Below, one piece after another: positions 1-6,301 of a stretch of DNA of 21,779 nt. The DNA lies in IMG/VR virus record IMGVR_UViG_3300019760_000014, positions 1 through 21,779 of that record; one strand, 5' to 3'. A program made the translations under genes and the position numbers. The stretch is from a virus. Position 1 is the first letter of the stretch. The number at the start of each line of letters is the position of its first letter. Under the pieces are notes generated by a model. That model was not told where the DNA came from. It saw only the letters and a list, made by a program, of their open reading frames with translations, and did not search any database.

Positions 1-1
1 A

Positions 2-1444
2 ACAAGAGAGGTTATCAAGACAGATAGCAAATTACGTCCTAAATGGAACTCATTCCTTAATGAGAAAGACAAGATAGAGGAAGCCACAAGTAATATGTAT
101 ACTCAATTTGAAGACTGGGTTAAACAAGTAGTGTATGGTGATAATCAAGTAGGTGATTTAGGGGAAATTGAGTTTAAGAATGTTAAGATAGATGTGGCTA
201 AGGGTATTGATTTAATAACTAGATATGCTTCATTAAACATGTTATCTCTTAACGTATTAGCTGGTAGTGCCAATGTTGTATTAGGTGAAACAATGCAGAG
301 AGCAGAAGCTATTGCTGGTGAATTTACTACAAATAAAAGCTTACAAAAAGCATCTAAGTTATATCGTAAGAATATGTTTGGTATATTAAATGATATTGGT
401 GCTAGAAAGTCAGGTAATATATTGAATCAGCTAGAAGATGAGTTTCATTTCTTGAATGACTACGATGGTAATAAATTCAATAATGATAGTAAGTTTAAGA
501 ACTTAATGAAAACAGATACGCTATACTTTAATACAAATGCGGGAGAACATTTCATGCAAATGAGATTTGGTTTATCTATGTTAGATAGAGTAGTGGCTAA
601 AGATAAGGATGGTAACGTATTAGGTTCGATGTTAGACATGTATGAGCAAGATTCCAAAGGTAATCTTAAACTAAACGATAAGGTGTCTGAGAAAGAATCT
701 AAGTGGACTGAAGACGATAAAATTGTATTTACAATGAAAGTCAGAGAGGTATTAGCTAGATTGCATGGTGATTATAGGATGGAAGGTAAGGTTGCTATAC
801 AGAGATATGCTCTTGGTAGAATGGCATTCCAATTCCGTAAATTTATACCAAAAGGTGCTCAACGCAGATTTGGTCGTAAAGAATATAATGAGCAAATAGA
901 AGCTGATGTTGAAGGTAATTATAGAACAACTGCTAAATATATTAGAAACTTAATGAGATCTCTTAGAGCTCAAAAGTTTAATGCAATGGGATTAGAGTGG
1001 TCTAAACTATCTGATATGGAGAAGGCTAATATTAGACGTACAGCAGTAGAGGCTACAGCAGTATTATCTAGTGTACTATTATCTTATGCAATGACTAGTT
1101 TATTAGGAGATATAGATGATGAAGAAGACAAGTTTAAATACTGGTTGGCCAATACTGTTAATTACCAATCAGTTAGACTTAAAACAGAATTATTATTCTT
1201 TACCAATCCAGTAGAAACACTTAGATTATTTAAATCACCAGCAGCATCTATGAGTATATTTGAGAATATATTTAGATTAGCTGGTAATTTAATACCGGGT
1301 GTTGATGGTCTTGAGAAATATCAACAAGGAAACTGGAAAGGTCAATATAAGTTTGAAAAGAACTTATATAGGATGCTTCCATGGGCATATAATATAACTA
1401 AAGGATTACATCCAGAAGATCAAGTCAAATGGTTTAATCAATAA
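2..1444 (+). CDS. C-terminal part of a large, probably virion-associated phage protein (5' end outside window)
   Basis: The frame is open from the first bases of the window, and the 31 codons before the first ATG (position 95) look coding, so this is the 3' end of a longer gene; about 480 codons are visible. It is the only plus-strand gene and converges on the replication block. The protein is mostly helical and charged, with one hydrophobic stretch near residues 320-342 counted from the ATG (Ala/Leu/Ser-rich, followed by an acidic GDIDDEED run) and an aromatic tail ending HPEDQVKWFNQ. From memory, crAss-like phages end the late block with very large proteins of the RNA-polymerase/ejected-cargo region, and this fits in position and style. 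I see no catalytic motif here. It ends with TAA and a strong hairpin follows. The function is inferred mainly from context. Confidence 0.75.
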   Translation, partial: TREVIKTDSKLRPKWNSFLNEKDKIEEATSNMYTQFEDWVKQVVYGDNQVGDLGEIEFKNVKIDVAKGIDLITRYASLNMLSLNVLAGSANVVLGETMQRAEAIAGEFTTNKSLQKASKLYRKNMFGILNDIGARKSGNILNQLEDEFHFLNDYDGNKFNNDSKFKNLMKTDTLYFNTNAGEHFMQMRFGLSMLDRVVAKDKDGNVLGSMLDMYEQDSKGNLKLNDKVSEKESKWTEDDKIVFTMKVREVLARLHGDYRMEGKVAIQRYALGRMAFQFRKFIPKGAQRRFGRKEYNEQIEADVEGNYRTTAKYIRNLMRSLRAQKFNAMGLEWSKLSDMEKANIRRTAVEATAVLSSVLLSYAMTSLLGDIDDEEDKFKYWLANTVNYQSVRLKTELLFFTNPVETLRLFKSPAASMSIFENIFRLAGNLIPGVDGLEKYQQGNWKGQYKFEKNLYRMLPWAYNITKGLHPEDQVKWFNQ

Positions 1445-1502
1445 GTCTGTGCGTCTCCCTGCTTTGCGGCAATGAGAAAGTGAAATATATTTAAAAATAG
1501 TA

Positions 1503-1540
1503 AAGGCTAGTAGTTCCAAATTAATGGAGTTACTAGCCTT
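1503..1540 (+). terminator. Hairpin terminator between convergent genes
   Basis: The inverted repeat AAGGCTAGTAG / TTACTAGCCTT encloses a 16-nt loop, and TTTTGC follows on the plus strand. It lies about 60 nt after the plus-strand stop. On the minus strand the same stem is followed by TTTACTATTTTT, so it may stop transcription from both sides. The rest of the gap (1445-1618) holds only a weaker 6-bp hairpin at 1588-1608. Confidence 0.75.
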
Positions 1541-1618
1541 TTGCATTATAGGTAAGTTTCTAGCTCACATCTATAATTACTATTTTATGTAGGAGATCTC
1601 AACCTACACACCCTAGTT

Positions 1619-1789
1619 TTATTTATACATGTAATCAAAAGCATATGGCTCCATATTACAACATCTTAATATTTTATTATTTTGTTTTTTGCGGATTAAC
1701 ATTTTTAATGCATTACGTAGATGGTTCAGTGACATATCGTCTACGTCTATTTTAGATCCATCTTTCATTGTCCAATAAATTTTACTCAT
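1619..1789 (-). CDS. Small conserved-type phage protein, 56 aa
   Basis: A 56-codon frame starts MSKIYWTMKDG and contains the string DDMSLNHLRNALKMLIRK. The pattern of a short 'W-T-M-K-D-G', an aspartate stretch and 'M-x-x-x-H-L-x-N-A-L-x-M-L' recurs, to my knowledge, in many small hypothetical phage and prophage proteins of unknown role. The likely fold is a short strand pair followed by a helix. The ATG lies 2 nt after the TAG of the preceding gene. If that TAG is read through, the upstream frame ends in a TGA that overlaps this ATG as ATGA, which implies translational coupling. It ends with TAA and is the last gene of the minus-strand block. Confidence 0.75.
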   Translation of the reverse strand: MSKIYWTMKDGSKIDVDDMSLNHLRNALKMLIRKKQNNKILRCCNMEPYAFDYMYK

Positions 1790-1791
1790 GT

Positions 1792-2232
1792 CTATTCCCT
1801 ATCTTCTAAAATACTTTTAAACAGAGTAGCATAGAACTTATTAATAAACATTGCATATGAATAATCTTCTAATATTGCTTCTATGTGATCTGTATCTAAA
1901 TCTTTAGCTAATTTCCATGTTGTTTCAGGCAATCTATTTCTATCTTTATCAAAATTAACTCCCCATAAAGTGTATTCTTTTGGGTCAACTCCCTGATCTT
2001 TTAAGAACTGATTACATTCCTCATTCCACAAATAGTAATTGTTTTCGGCAATTCCTAAATTGATAAGCATTTGTCCAAAACGCTGATCTGGATTCTTATT
2101 CCAATAATCATCTATTTGTATAAGGATTGTTTCATCCTTTTCAATATTAGAGAAATTTAAACTAAATGATTCTTCTAACTTATTCCAGTCTATCAAATTC
2201 AATAGAACTGGTATTCTTTCTTTCTTTCTCAT
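1792..2232 (-). CDS. Unknown acidic protein, 146 aa, ending in TAG
   Basis: I do not recognise a family. The 146-residue protein is acidic and aromatic, with a basic start (MRKKER) and no membrane segment or Cys/His cluster. Its ATG lies 14 nt after a terminator-type hairpin with no obvious ribosome-binding site. It ends in TAG. The next codons are ACA and then TGA, and that TGA overlaps the ATG of the following gene, so under TAG=Gln the protein would be 148 residues ending in Gln-Thr. The same ATGA junction occurs at 8197-8200 in this window, which favours the longer reading. Role unknown. Confidence 0.8.
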   Translation of the reverse strand: MRKKERIPVLLNLIDWNKLEESFSLNFSNIEKDETILIQIDDYWNKNPDQRFGQMLINLGIAENNYYLWNEECNQFLKDQGVDPKEYTLWGVNFDKDRNRLPETTWKLAKDLDTDHIEAILEDYSYAMFINKFYATLFKSILEDRE

Positions 2233-2246
2233 ACTATAAATAAAAA

Positions 2247-2271
2247 AGAGGGAGTTAACTACTCTCCCTCT
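2247..2271 (-). terminator. Hairpin terminator just upstream of a start codon
   Basis: On the minus strand AGAGGGAG and CTCCCTCT form a perfect 8-bp stem around the loop AGTAGTTAA, followed by TTTTTTA. It ends the tRNA-bearing transcript but lies only 14 nt before the ATG at 2232, leaving no room for a separate promoter. The 11-nt core GTTAACTACTC (plus strand) is identical in the hairpin at 6263-6289, although the stems differ. Confidence 0.8.
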
Positions 2272-2308
2272 ATCATATATTAACCAAAAATATACTCTAT
2301 GAACTATG

Positions 2309-2380
2309 TGACCAGACAGAGATTCGAACTCCGCCGCCTCAATCCCCTAGAGGGATGCGTGCTCCTATACACCAATGGTC
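2309..2380 (-). tRNA. Candidate amber-suppressor tRNA, anticodon CUA
   Basis: The T-arm (CGGAG, loop TTCGAAT, CTCTG), the D-arm (GTGT/GCAC) and an anticodon arm are clear. The anticodon loop CTCTAGG has U33 and the triplet CUA, which would read UAG. The D-arm resembles Gln/Glu tRNAs (TGGTGTA...GG...CAC). Oddities: only five acceptor pairs form (GACCA/TGGTC), while the T-stem can extend to seven (GGCGGAG/CTCTGTC), so the stacked helix keeps 12 bp but the branch point is moved by two. Pair 27-43 is a mismatch. No CCA is encoded. Phages that recode TAG commonly carry a CUA tRNA, probably charged with glutamine. A degenerate tRNA is the alternative. Confidence 0.65.
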
Positions 2381-2544
2381 TAAATAAAAAAGGCTAATCA
2401 CACAGCCTTGTACAAATCTTAATGATAAACAATCAACTCATATCAAACTTTCTCAAGGATTTGAAAAATGTTTAATCTTTGTAAGTTCAACTTTGATCGT
2501 GTAAGATCTTTAATCTTTAAGCTTCGATATTCTGTTGAATACCG

Positions 2545-2558
2545 CCTAGTATACTAGG
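2545..2558. repeat. Perfect 14-bp palindrome in non-coding DNA
   Basis: CCTAGTATACTAGG is a perfect inverted repeat with no spacer. It lies in the gene-free stretch between the two tRNA genes (2381-2596), which is otherwise A/T-rich with the recurring word TTTAATCTTT (twice near 2471-2518). It could be an operator or a small RNA hairpin. Nothing else in that stretch is recognisable. Confidence 0.45.
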
Positions 2559-2595
2559 TAACCTTTAAGTGTTAAACTTTAAACTTTTCTTATTA

Positions 2596-2695
2596 TATGT
2601 TTGCTTGAACCTAAATCAAGTGCGTATACCCTTCCGCCACATCCCCTTATATTATTATTTAGAGGGGATGGTAGGATTCGAACCTACAAAACATA
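2596..2695 (-). tRNA. tRNA-Leu(UAG) with its two parts in permuted order
   Basis: Reading the minus strand, the T-arm (GTAGG, TTCGAAT, CCTAC; 2687-2671) and 3' acceptor strand CATCCCC (2670-2664) come first. Then come an A/T-rich linker of about 17 nt and the 5' acceptor GGGGATG (2646-2640), a Leu-type D-arm (GCG/CGC with GGG in the loop) and a perfect anticodon arm CTTGA-TTTAGGT-TCAAG (2620-2604) with anticodon UAG. The two acceptor strands are perfectly complementary over 7 bp. No T-arm follows the 5' part and no 5' acceptor precedes the T-arm. The outer flanks AAACATA (2602-2596) and TATGTTT (2695-2689) also pair, as a class II variable arm would. The sequence therefore supports a circularly permuted tRNA gene; how it would be joined is unknown. 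Confidence 0.6.
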
Positions 2696-2753
2696 AACTT
2701 CTGATTAGCAATCAGTGTTTATAAGAAAGTTATCATATTAACCCTTATGATAA
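2693..2753 (-). other. Two stem-loops upstream of the permuted tRNA
   Basis: On the minus strand a 7-bp hairpin (TTATCAT/ATGATAA; 2753-2730) is followed by a longer one (2722-2693) made of ATAAAC/GTTTAT around CTGA/TCAG with loop TTGCTAA. The second mimics an anticodon arm (U33, GCU = Ser), but no 5' acceptor matching the nearby CATCCCC lies upstream. It is therefore more likely a leader structure or part of the joining site of the permuted tRNA than a tRNA-Ser. Confidence 0.45.
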
Positions 2754-2805
2754 TAGGGGATTGTATTAAAAGATTTTCGTGTAATTAACCTTTATTTTTT
2801 GTTTT

Positions 2806-3432
2806 CTACGCAACTTCTATGAAAGTAGTTGCATTAATTTCAGACAAACTAGCATCAACTTCCATCTCAAAATTAGAGATTTCGGTAGTTAAATTGTCTA
2901 TTGTTAGATCCACATTAATTGGATCAGATAACAATAACTCGTTACCTTCAATATAAGGTTTTCTGATTGTTTCTACGTCTTCGGATTTAGTTTTTACACC
3001 ATCTTTACCTAGAGCAATCTCAGCAAGGTTATCTGCTTTAACATTAACCTGAGTATTGTGACGTTCAATTTCCATAGTTCTACTTCTACGATTGGATTGT
3101 AGTCTGTTTAACAAATCACGTTTCCATTGAACTGTATTCTTAAAATTAATAGCTTCAAGAATAGTCATCTCTTTATCACCAACTGTTACTTTTGTCGTGG
3201 CATTTGCAATATTAATTGCAGATTTTAATTTAGTCTGACGATCAATCAGATCATTAATAGATTGGTAATCACTTATAGCTTGTTGTTCAAAATCCTTTAG
3301 TGGTTTGAAATCAAATAGTTTCTTATCTCTAGAATAATGACCTACTACGCTAAGACCATTGATATGTCTATCAATGCGATTATCTATTGTTTTTAGCTCT
3401 GTTAGAGCTCTGTGGATTGTTATCTTCCCCAT
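2806..3432 (-). CDS. Unknown helical/coiled-coil protein, 208 aa, ending in TAG
   Basis: The protein is largely helical: N-terminal heptad-like stretches (about residues 1-75), a small DKEMTILEAI segment, then a basic SNRRSRTMEIERHN region and an acidic second half. The shape recalls DIP1984-like phage proteins, but I cannot confirm that. There is no catalytic motif, signal peptide or membrane span. It starts 28 nt after the terminator hairpin at 3461-3483, in the leader TTAATTAATATG. It ends EVA-TAG; read-through would add six codons before TAA at 2785. The two preceding genes of the operon also end in -VA, so the three may share a C-terminal signal. Confidence 0.8.
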   Translation of the reverse strand: MGKITIHRALTELKTIDNRIDRHINGLSVVGHYSRDKKLFDFKPLKDFEQQAISDYQSINDLIDRQTKLKSAINIANATTKVTVGDKEMTILEAINFKNTVQWKRDLLNRLQSNRRSRTMEIERHNTQVNVKADNLAEIALGKDGVKTKSEDVETIRKPYIEGNELLLSDPINVDLTIDNLTTEISNFEMEVDASLSEINATTFIEVA

Positions 3433-3460
3433 ATTAATTAACTTTAAAATTTGATACTAA

Positions 3461-3483
3461 AAAGGGGCTTATTGGGCCCCTTT
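3461..3483 (-). terminator. Hairpin terminator
   Basis: On the minus strand AAAGGGGC / GCCCCTTT form a perfect 8-bp stem with loop CCAATAA, running into TTTTTAG. It lies 11 nt after the TAA at 3494 and is the clearest intrinsic terminator in the window. Confidence 0.88.
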
Positions 3484-3493
3484 CTCTATATTA

Positions 3494-4042
3494 TTAAGCT
3501 ACTTCTTTAAGTATAGGTCTTAATTGACCTGCCAACGCTTTATAGTCGGTAACTTCATCACTGTTTACGGCAGTAATAATAGTCTTAAGAGATTCACCTA
3601 ATTTATTATCTTTGAAATCATCAATGTTTTTAACACTTAAAGATTCTATTTCATTAGAATCTAACGCATATATACGAGACCATTCCTTTTCAATTGACTT
3701 ATGAAGATTATCAATTTCTTCTTTAACAATCTCCCTCCTGTTGGCATAATATTCTTTAATTGACACTTCATTTTGCTTAACGATATCTATTGAATTAGAC
3801 CAATTGTATACGGTTGTATTATTAACTTTATCGGATTTATTATTACCGGATAATATTTTAAAACTAACCTTAATGTATTGTTCATCCTCATCACAACAAT
3901 CTCTTTCTTCTACAACTTCGCCCACAGAAGTAATTTCAATAGTTTGATATTTACATAAAAATCTACCTCCAAATGACGAATCATCCATTGCTATTAAAAT
4001 ATCACCTTTTTCTAATTTTTGAGCTCTTTTAAAATCTAACAT
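3494..4042 (-). CDS. Unknown protein with an N-terminal SH3-like barrel, 182 aa
   Basis: The first 85 or so residues (LEKGDILIAMDD ... YQTIEITSVGEVVEERDCCDEDEQYIKVSFKIL) have the strand spacing and 'KGD' opening of small SH3-like barrels seen in phage accessory proteins. The rest is charged and helical, with possible coiled coil (NLHKSIEKEWSRIYALDS). It starts in a very A/T-rich leader (AAAATAAAATAATATG) about 60 nt after a tRNA-like minihelix and ends KEVA-TAA right before a terminator. There is no enzymatic motif. Nucleic-acid or protein binding is a guess from the fold pattern only. Confidence 0.8.
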   Translation of the reverse strand: MLDFKRAQKLEKGDILIAMDDSSFGGRFLCKYQTIEITSVGEVVEERDCCDEDEQYIKVSFKILSGNNKSDKVNNTTVYNWSNSIDIVKQNEVSIKEYYANRREIVKEEIDNLHKSIEKEWSRIYALDSNEIESLSVKNIDDFKDNKLGESLKTIITAVNSDEVTDYKALAGQLRPILKEVA

Positions 4043-4098
4043 ATTATTTTATTTTTATTTAATTAAAACTTATTTATTTGAATATCAACTTACGTCGT

Positions 4099-4147
4099 GA
4101 ACCGTTAGTGGGAATCGAACCCACCTAGGCAGCCTGCTACAACGGTT
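4099..4147 (-). tRNA. 46-nt tRNA minihelix-like element
   Basis: On the minus strand ACCGTTG and TAACGGT pair over seven positions (one G-U), followed by TCA. A perfect T-arm (GTGGG, TTCGATT, CCCAC) sits directly before the 3' acceptor strand. Between the 5' acceptor and the T-stem there are only 15 nt (TAGCAGGCTGCCTAG), which can form a 3-bp stub, so there is no room for D- and anticodon arms. It could be a decayed tRNA or a substrate for RNase P/tRNase Z that cuts the operon transcript. The rest of the gap (4148-4273) holds one imperfect hairpin near 4222-4236 and no gene. Confidence 0.5.
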
Positions 4148-4273
4148 AAATGTATTATAAAATGATTAAACTTCCAGATCTAACTCCTTCTGTTTTAAAT
4201 TCATATATTGGTTTCGTTCTACACACGTAGTACTGTACCACGGGTATAATTTTGTAAATTATAATCCCCATGC

Positions 4274-4672
4274 CTATGCTACTTGTGGTTCAAAATATGT
4301 TAAGAACTGTTTCCAGTTTGCAATAGTTTCTCTAAGTTTAGCTTTAGCTTCTTCTAGAGCAACGCCTTTAGCAAACCATCTCATACGAGATTCTTCACTA
4401 TTACCTAAATCTTTAATGTCATAAAATGATTCTAACAAATTCTCATCTGTTTGTTCCAATTCACGTTCCATTTTATTAATTTGGATATTAGCATCCTCTT
4501 TAACATACTTAATAAACTTACTCACTTTTAACTTCTTACCTAATTCTTCAGAAAGGTTAGCTAACATTTGAACTGGAGACTTCTTCTCTTTTGCAGCTTG
4601 ATCTAATAATTCCTGCATTGTTTCAACGTTCATGTCTTGTACTTTTTCTGATGCTTTTGCTGTCTTAGCCAT
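4274..4672 (-). CDS. Unknown helical protein, 132 aa, ending in TAG
   Basis: An all-helical, charged protein: AKTAKASEKVQDMNVETMQEL opens, followed by heptad-like segments (residues about 60-80 and 95-120). It has no cysteines, membrane segment or catalytic motif. The start follows the leader ATTAATTATATTATTATG. It ends QVA-TAG, and read-through would add Gln-Ala-Trp-Gly-Leu before TAA. A small oligomeric or regulatory protein is plausible, but the role is unknown. It sits between a 96-aa unknown protein and a tRNA-like gap. Confidence 0.8.
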   Translation of the reverse strand: MAKTAKASEKVQDMNVETMQELLDQAAKEKKSPVQMLANLSEELGKKLKVSKFIKYVKEDANIQINKMERELEQTDENLLESFYDIKDLGNSEESRMRWFAKGVALEEAKAKLRETIANWKQFLTYFEPQVA

Positions 4673-4682
4673 AATAATATAA

Positions 4683-4973
4683 TTAATAATGTTTGTTACT
4701 TATTTTAATTCGCGAAATTTCGTTTAGTCTCAGTTCCGCACCTGAGATGTTTTGATACCTGATAGGAGTATTTTTAATACGATAATTCTTATACTTTTTA
4801 GGGAACAATAATCTTTTAAAGAACCCAAATTTAACTGGTTCTTTATTCACCACTTCTTCAAAACATACCGTATGTGGTACTGGTTTCCTTAGTAGTGTAG
4901 CATACTCATATGTTTTTGAAAAATCAATAGGTCTAAAATCAGATTCTAATATATCAAATGGAATAACTGCCAT
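4683..4973 (-). CDS. Unknown small basic protein, 96 aa
   Basis: A 96-residue protein with a basic centre (FFKRLLFPKKYKNYRIKN) and no recognised domain. Its ATG lies 1 nt after the TAA of the preceding gene (TAATATG), so it is very likely co-translated with that gene. It ends in TAA 10 nt before the next start. The short hydrophobic piece around residues 50-58 is too short for a membrane span. Function unknown. Confidence 0.75.
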   Translation of the reverse strand: MAVIPFDILESDFRPIDFSKTYEYATLLRKPVPHTVCFEEVVNKEPVKFGFFKRLLFPKKYKNYRIKNTPIRYQNISGAELRLNEISRIKISNKHY

Positions 4974-4974
4974 A

Positions 4975-5556
4975 TTAATAATATTTTTTTGAAAACACTA
5001 ATGGTGATTCCATTTTAGGATTCGCTGATGTACCACTTCTTCTTCTTGAACGTATTGGTTTAAGCAACTCCCGTTTAGATATTTTATCATAATAATCTTT
5101 AGGCCTTCCATAGTCAGTTGATTTAACTTTTTCAAGATCTGTGAGATTAAACCACCAACAATGACCATCTTTACCACTTACTCCAGTAACCACCTGATTC
5201 CCATCATGACCTTTTGCAAAAGGTAAATCGAATTCAACCAATACACTTAACATATCACTATAGCTCATATGTATAATATTCCCAAAATTATATTTATTAA
5301 TATTGGGATGTTTGATTAAAATTCTTACTCTATCTCCTTCTTTGAACAAAGGTTCTGGTTTGAATAACTCTAGTGAGTCTTTTTCACACCACCATGTTTT
5401 AGATTCACCTTCGATATTATCGAACCTTACTTTATATGGAATAGCTTTATCAAGTACATCACATGTTACAATGTTACCAAGTTTTCCAATAAACTCATCA
5501 TTACCATCACATGGACTTATCGCTTTTACTCTATCTCCTTTTTTAAATTCTGTCAT
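4975..5556 (-). CDS. Tandem SH3-like (KOW/Mib-type) repeat protein, 193 aa
   Basis: Two similar modules are visible. Module 1 (about residues 3-66) opens FKKGDRVKAIS, has a turn GKLGNIVTC, a strand YKVRFD and ends TWWCEKDSLELF. Module 2 (about 70-145) opens FKEGDRVRILI, has NFGNIIH, VLVEFD and ends CWWFNLTDLEKV. The 'GDRV...G-x-I...V-x-F-D...W-W' spacing is that of SH3-like barrels found in many phage accessory proteins. The tail (KPIRSRRRSGTSANPK) is basic, as expected for nucleic-acid contact, which is inference. The start has a GGAG too close to the ATG to be a normal ribosome-binding site. It lies between UDG and a 96-aa gene. Confidence 0.82.
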   Translation of the reverse strand: MTEFKKGDRVKAISPCDGNDEFIGKLGNIVTCDVLDKAIPYKVRFDNIEGESKTWWCEKDSLELFKPEPLFKEGDRVRILIKHPNINKYNFGNIIHMSYSDMLSVLVEFDLPFAKGHDGNQVVTGVSGKDGHCWWFNLTDLEKVKSTDYGRPKDYYDKISKRELLKPIRSRRRSGTSANPKMESPLVFSKKYY

Positions 5557-5578
5557 TCTCCTTTAATATTTGTTAGTA

Positions 5579-6250
5579 CTACCAATTTATTTCATCTACT
5601 CCATTGCTCTTCAAATAATCATTACAATTATAGAAATGATCACATCCGAAAAAGCCTCTAGATGCTGATAATGGAGATGGATGAGCTGCTTCTAACACTA
5701 AATGTTTAGGGTTATCAATCAGACTTTTTATTTCTTTTGCATTATTGCCCCACAATAAGTAGACAATAGGTTTATCTTGTTTGTTAATTAGTTTGATTAT
5801 TTCTTCTGTGAATGTCTTCCAACCTATTTTACTATGTGAATTGGCTTTGCTCTTTTCTACAGTTAGTGTTCTATTTAATAGTAATACTCCTTGTTTAGCC
5901 CAATCTTCTAAGTTATTATTATAAGTTCTTTCAACAGCCATTGATGGGCCATATTCTGATAATAATTCTTTAAAAATATTTCTTAAACTAGGTGGTGTTT
6001 TATCAGATAAAGTACTGAATGCTAAACCATGCGCAGAACCATCATGATATGGGTCCTGTGCAACTATTACTACTTTAATATCATCTAACTTTGTTAAGTT
6101 AAGAGCATTAAATATTTCTTCTTGTTTAGGGTATACAATTGTATCTGATTCGTATTTAACAGTTACGTACTTATACAACCATAAGAAGTATTCTTTTGTG
6201 AATTCAGGTCTGAGCTTCTCAAACCAATCTTCATTTAATTTCCAATCCAT
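5579..6250 (-). CDS. ung: Uracil-DNA glycosylase (family 1)
   Basis: Removes uracil from DNA by cleaving the N-glycosidic bond. The water-activating loop reads AQDPYH (residues 64-69, catalytic Asp66; the usual first Gly is Ala). GLAFS (75-79), LLLNRTLTV (123-131), the strand VYLLWGN (163-169) and the leucine-loop motif HPSPLSA (190-196, His190) follow, so all family 1 landmarks are present and the length (223 aa) is normal. The frame ends Asp-Glu-Ile-Asn-Trp-TAG, then TAC and TAA. With TAG read as Gln the tail becomes INWQY, close to the I-D/N-W-Q/x ending common in this family. It starts 12 nt after a terminator hairpin. A phage copy may police uracil in phage DNA during replication. Confidence 0.97.
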   Translation of the reverse strand: MDWKLNEDWFEKLRPEFTKEYFLWLYKYVTVKYESDTIVYPKQEEIFNALNLTKLDDIKVVIVAQDPYHDGSAHGLAFSTLSDKTPPSLRNIFKELLSEYGPSMAVERTYNNNLEDWAKQGVLLLNRTLTVEKSKANSHSKIGWKTFTEEIIKLINKQDKPIVYLLWGNNAKEIKSLIDNPKHLVLEAAHPSPLSASRGFFGCDHFYNCNDYLKSNGVDEINW

Positions 6251-6262
6251 ATATAATAAAAA

Positions 6263-6289
6263 AGCACCGGGTTAACTACTCCCGATGCT
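6263..6289 (-). terminator. Hairpin terminator just upstream of ung
   Basis: On the minus strand AGCATCGGG / CCCGGTGCT form a 9-bp stem (one U-G) with loop AGTAGTTAA, then TTTTTTATT. It lies 12 nt after the TAA at 6302 and 12 nt before the ung ATG. The loop and its closing pair are identical to those of the hairpin at 2247-2271. Confidence 0.85.
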
Positions 6290-6301
6290 CTATAACCAAA
6301 T

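Noticed and set aside
460-657. Minus-strand open frame inside the plus-strand gene
   Set aside because: It is fully inside a clearly coding plus-strand frame and has no domain; likewise the plus-strand frames at 5303, 8457, 11666, 11700, 14816, 15957, 18069, 18886, 19422 and 19444 lie opposite real genes or in tRNA-like DNA.
1588-1608. T-arm-like hairpin GTAGG...CCTAC on the minus strand
   Set aside because: The loop is nine nt without the TTCRA pattern and no acceptor pair exists; it is a simple hairpin.
2381-2600. Group I intron around the tRNA-Leu
   Set aside because: None of the conserved P/Q/R/S core strings can be seen on either side of the tRNA parts.
2693-2722. Anticodon-like arm CTGA-TTGCTAA-TCAG suggesting tRNA-Ser(GCU)
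   Set aside because: No 5' acceptor complementary to CATCCCC and no Ser-type D-arm lie upstream; the hairpin is part of a longer stem, and the acceptor pairs better with the Leu 5' part.
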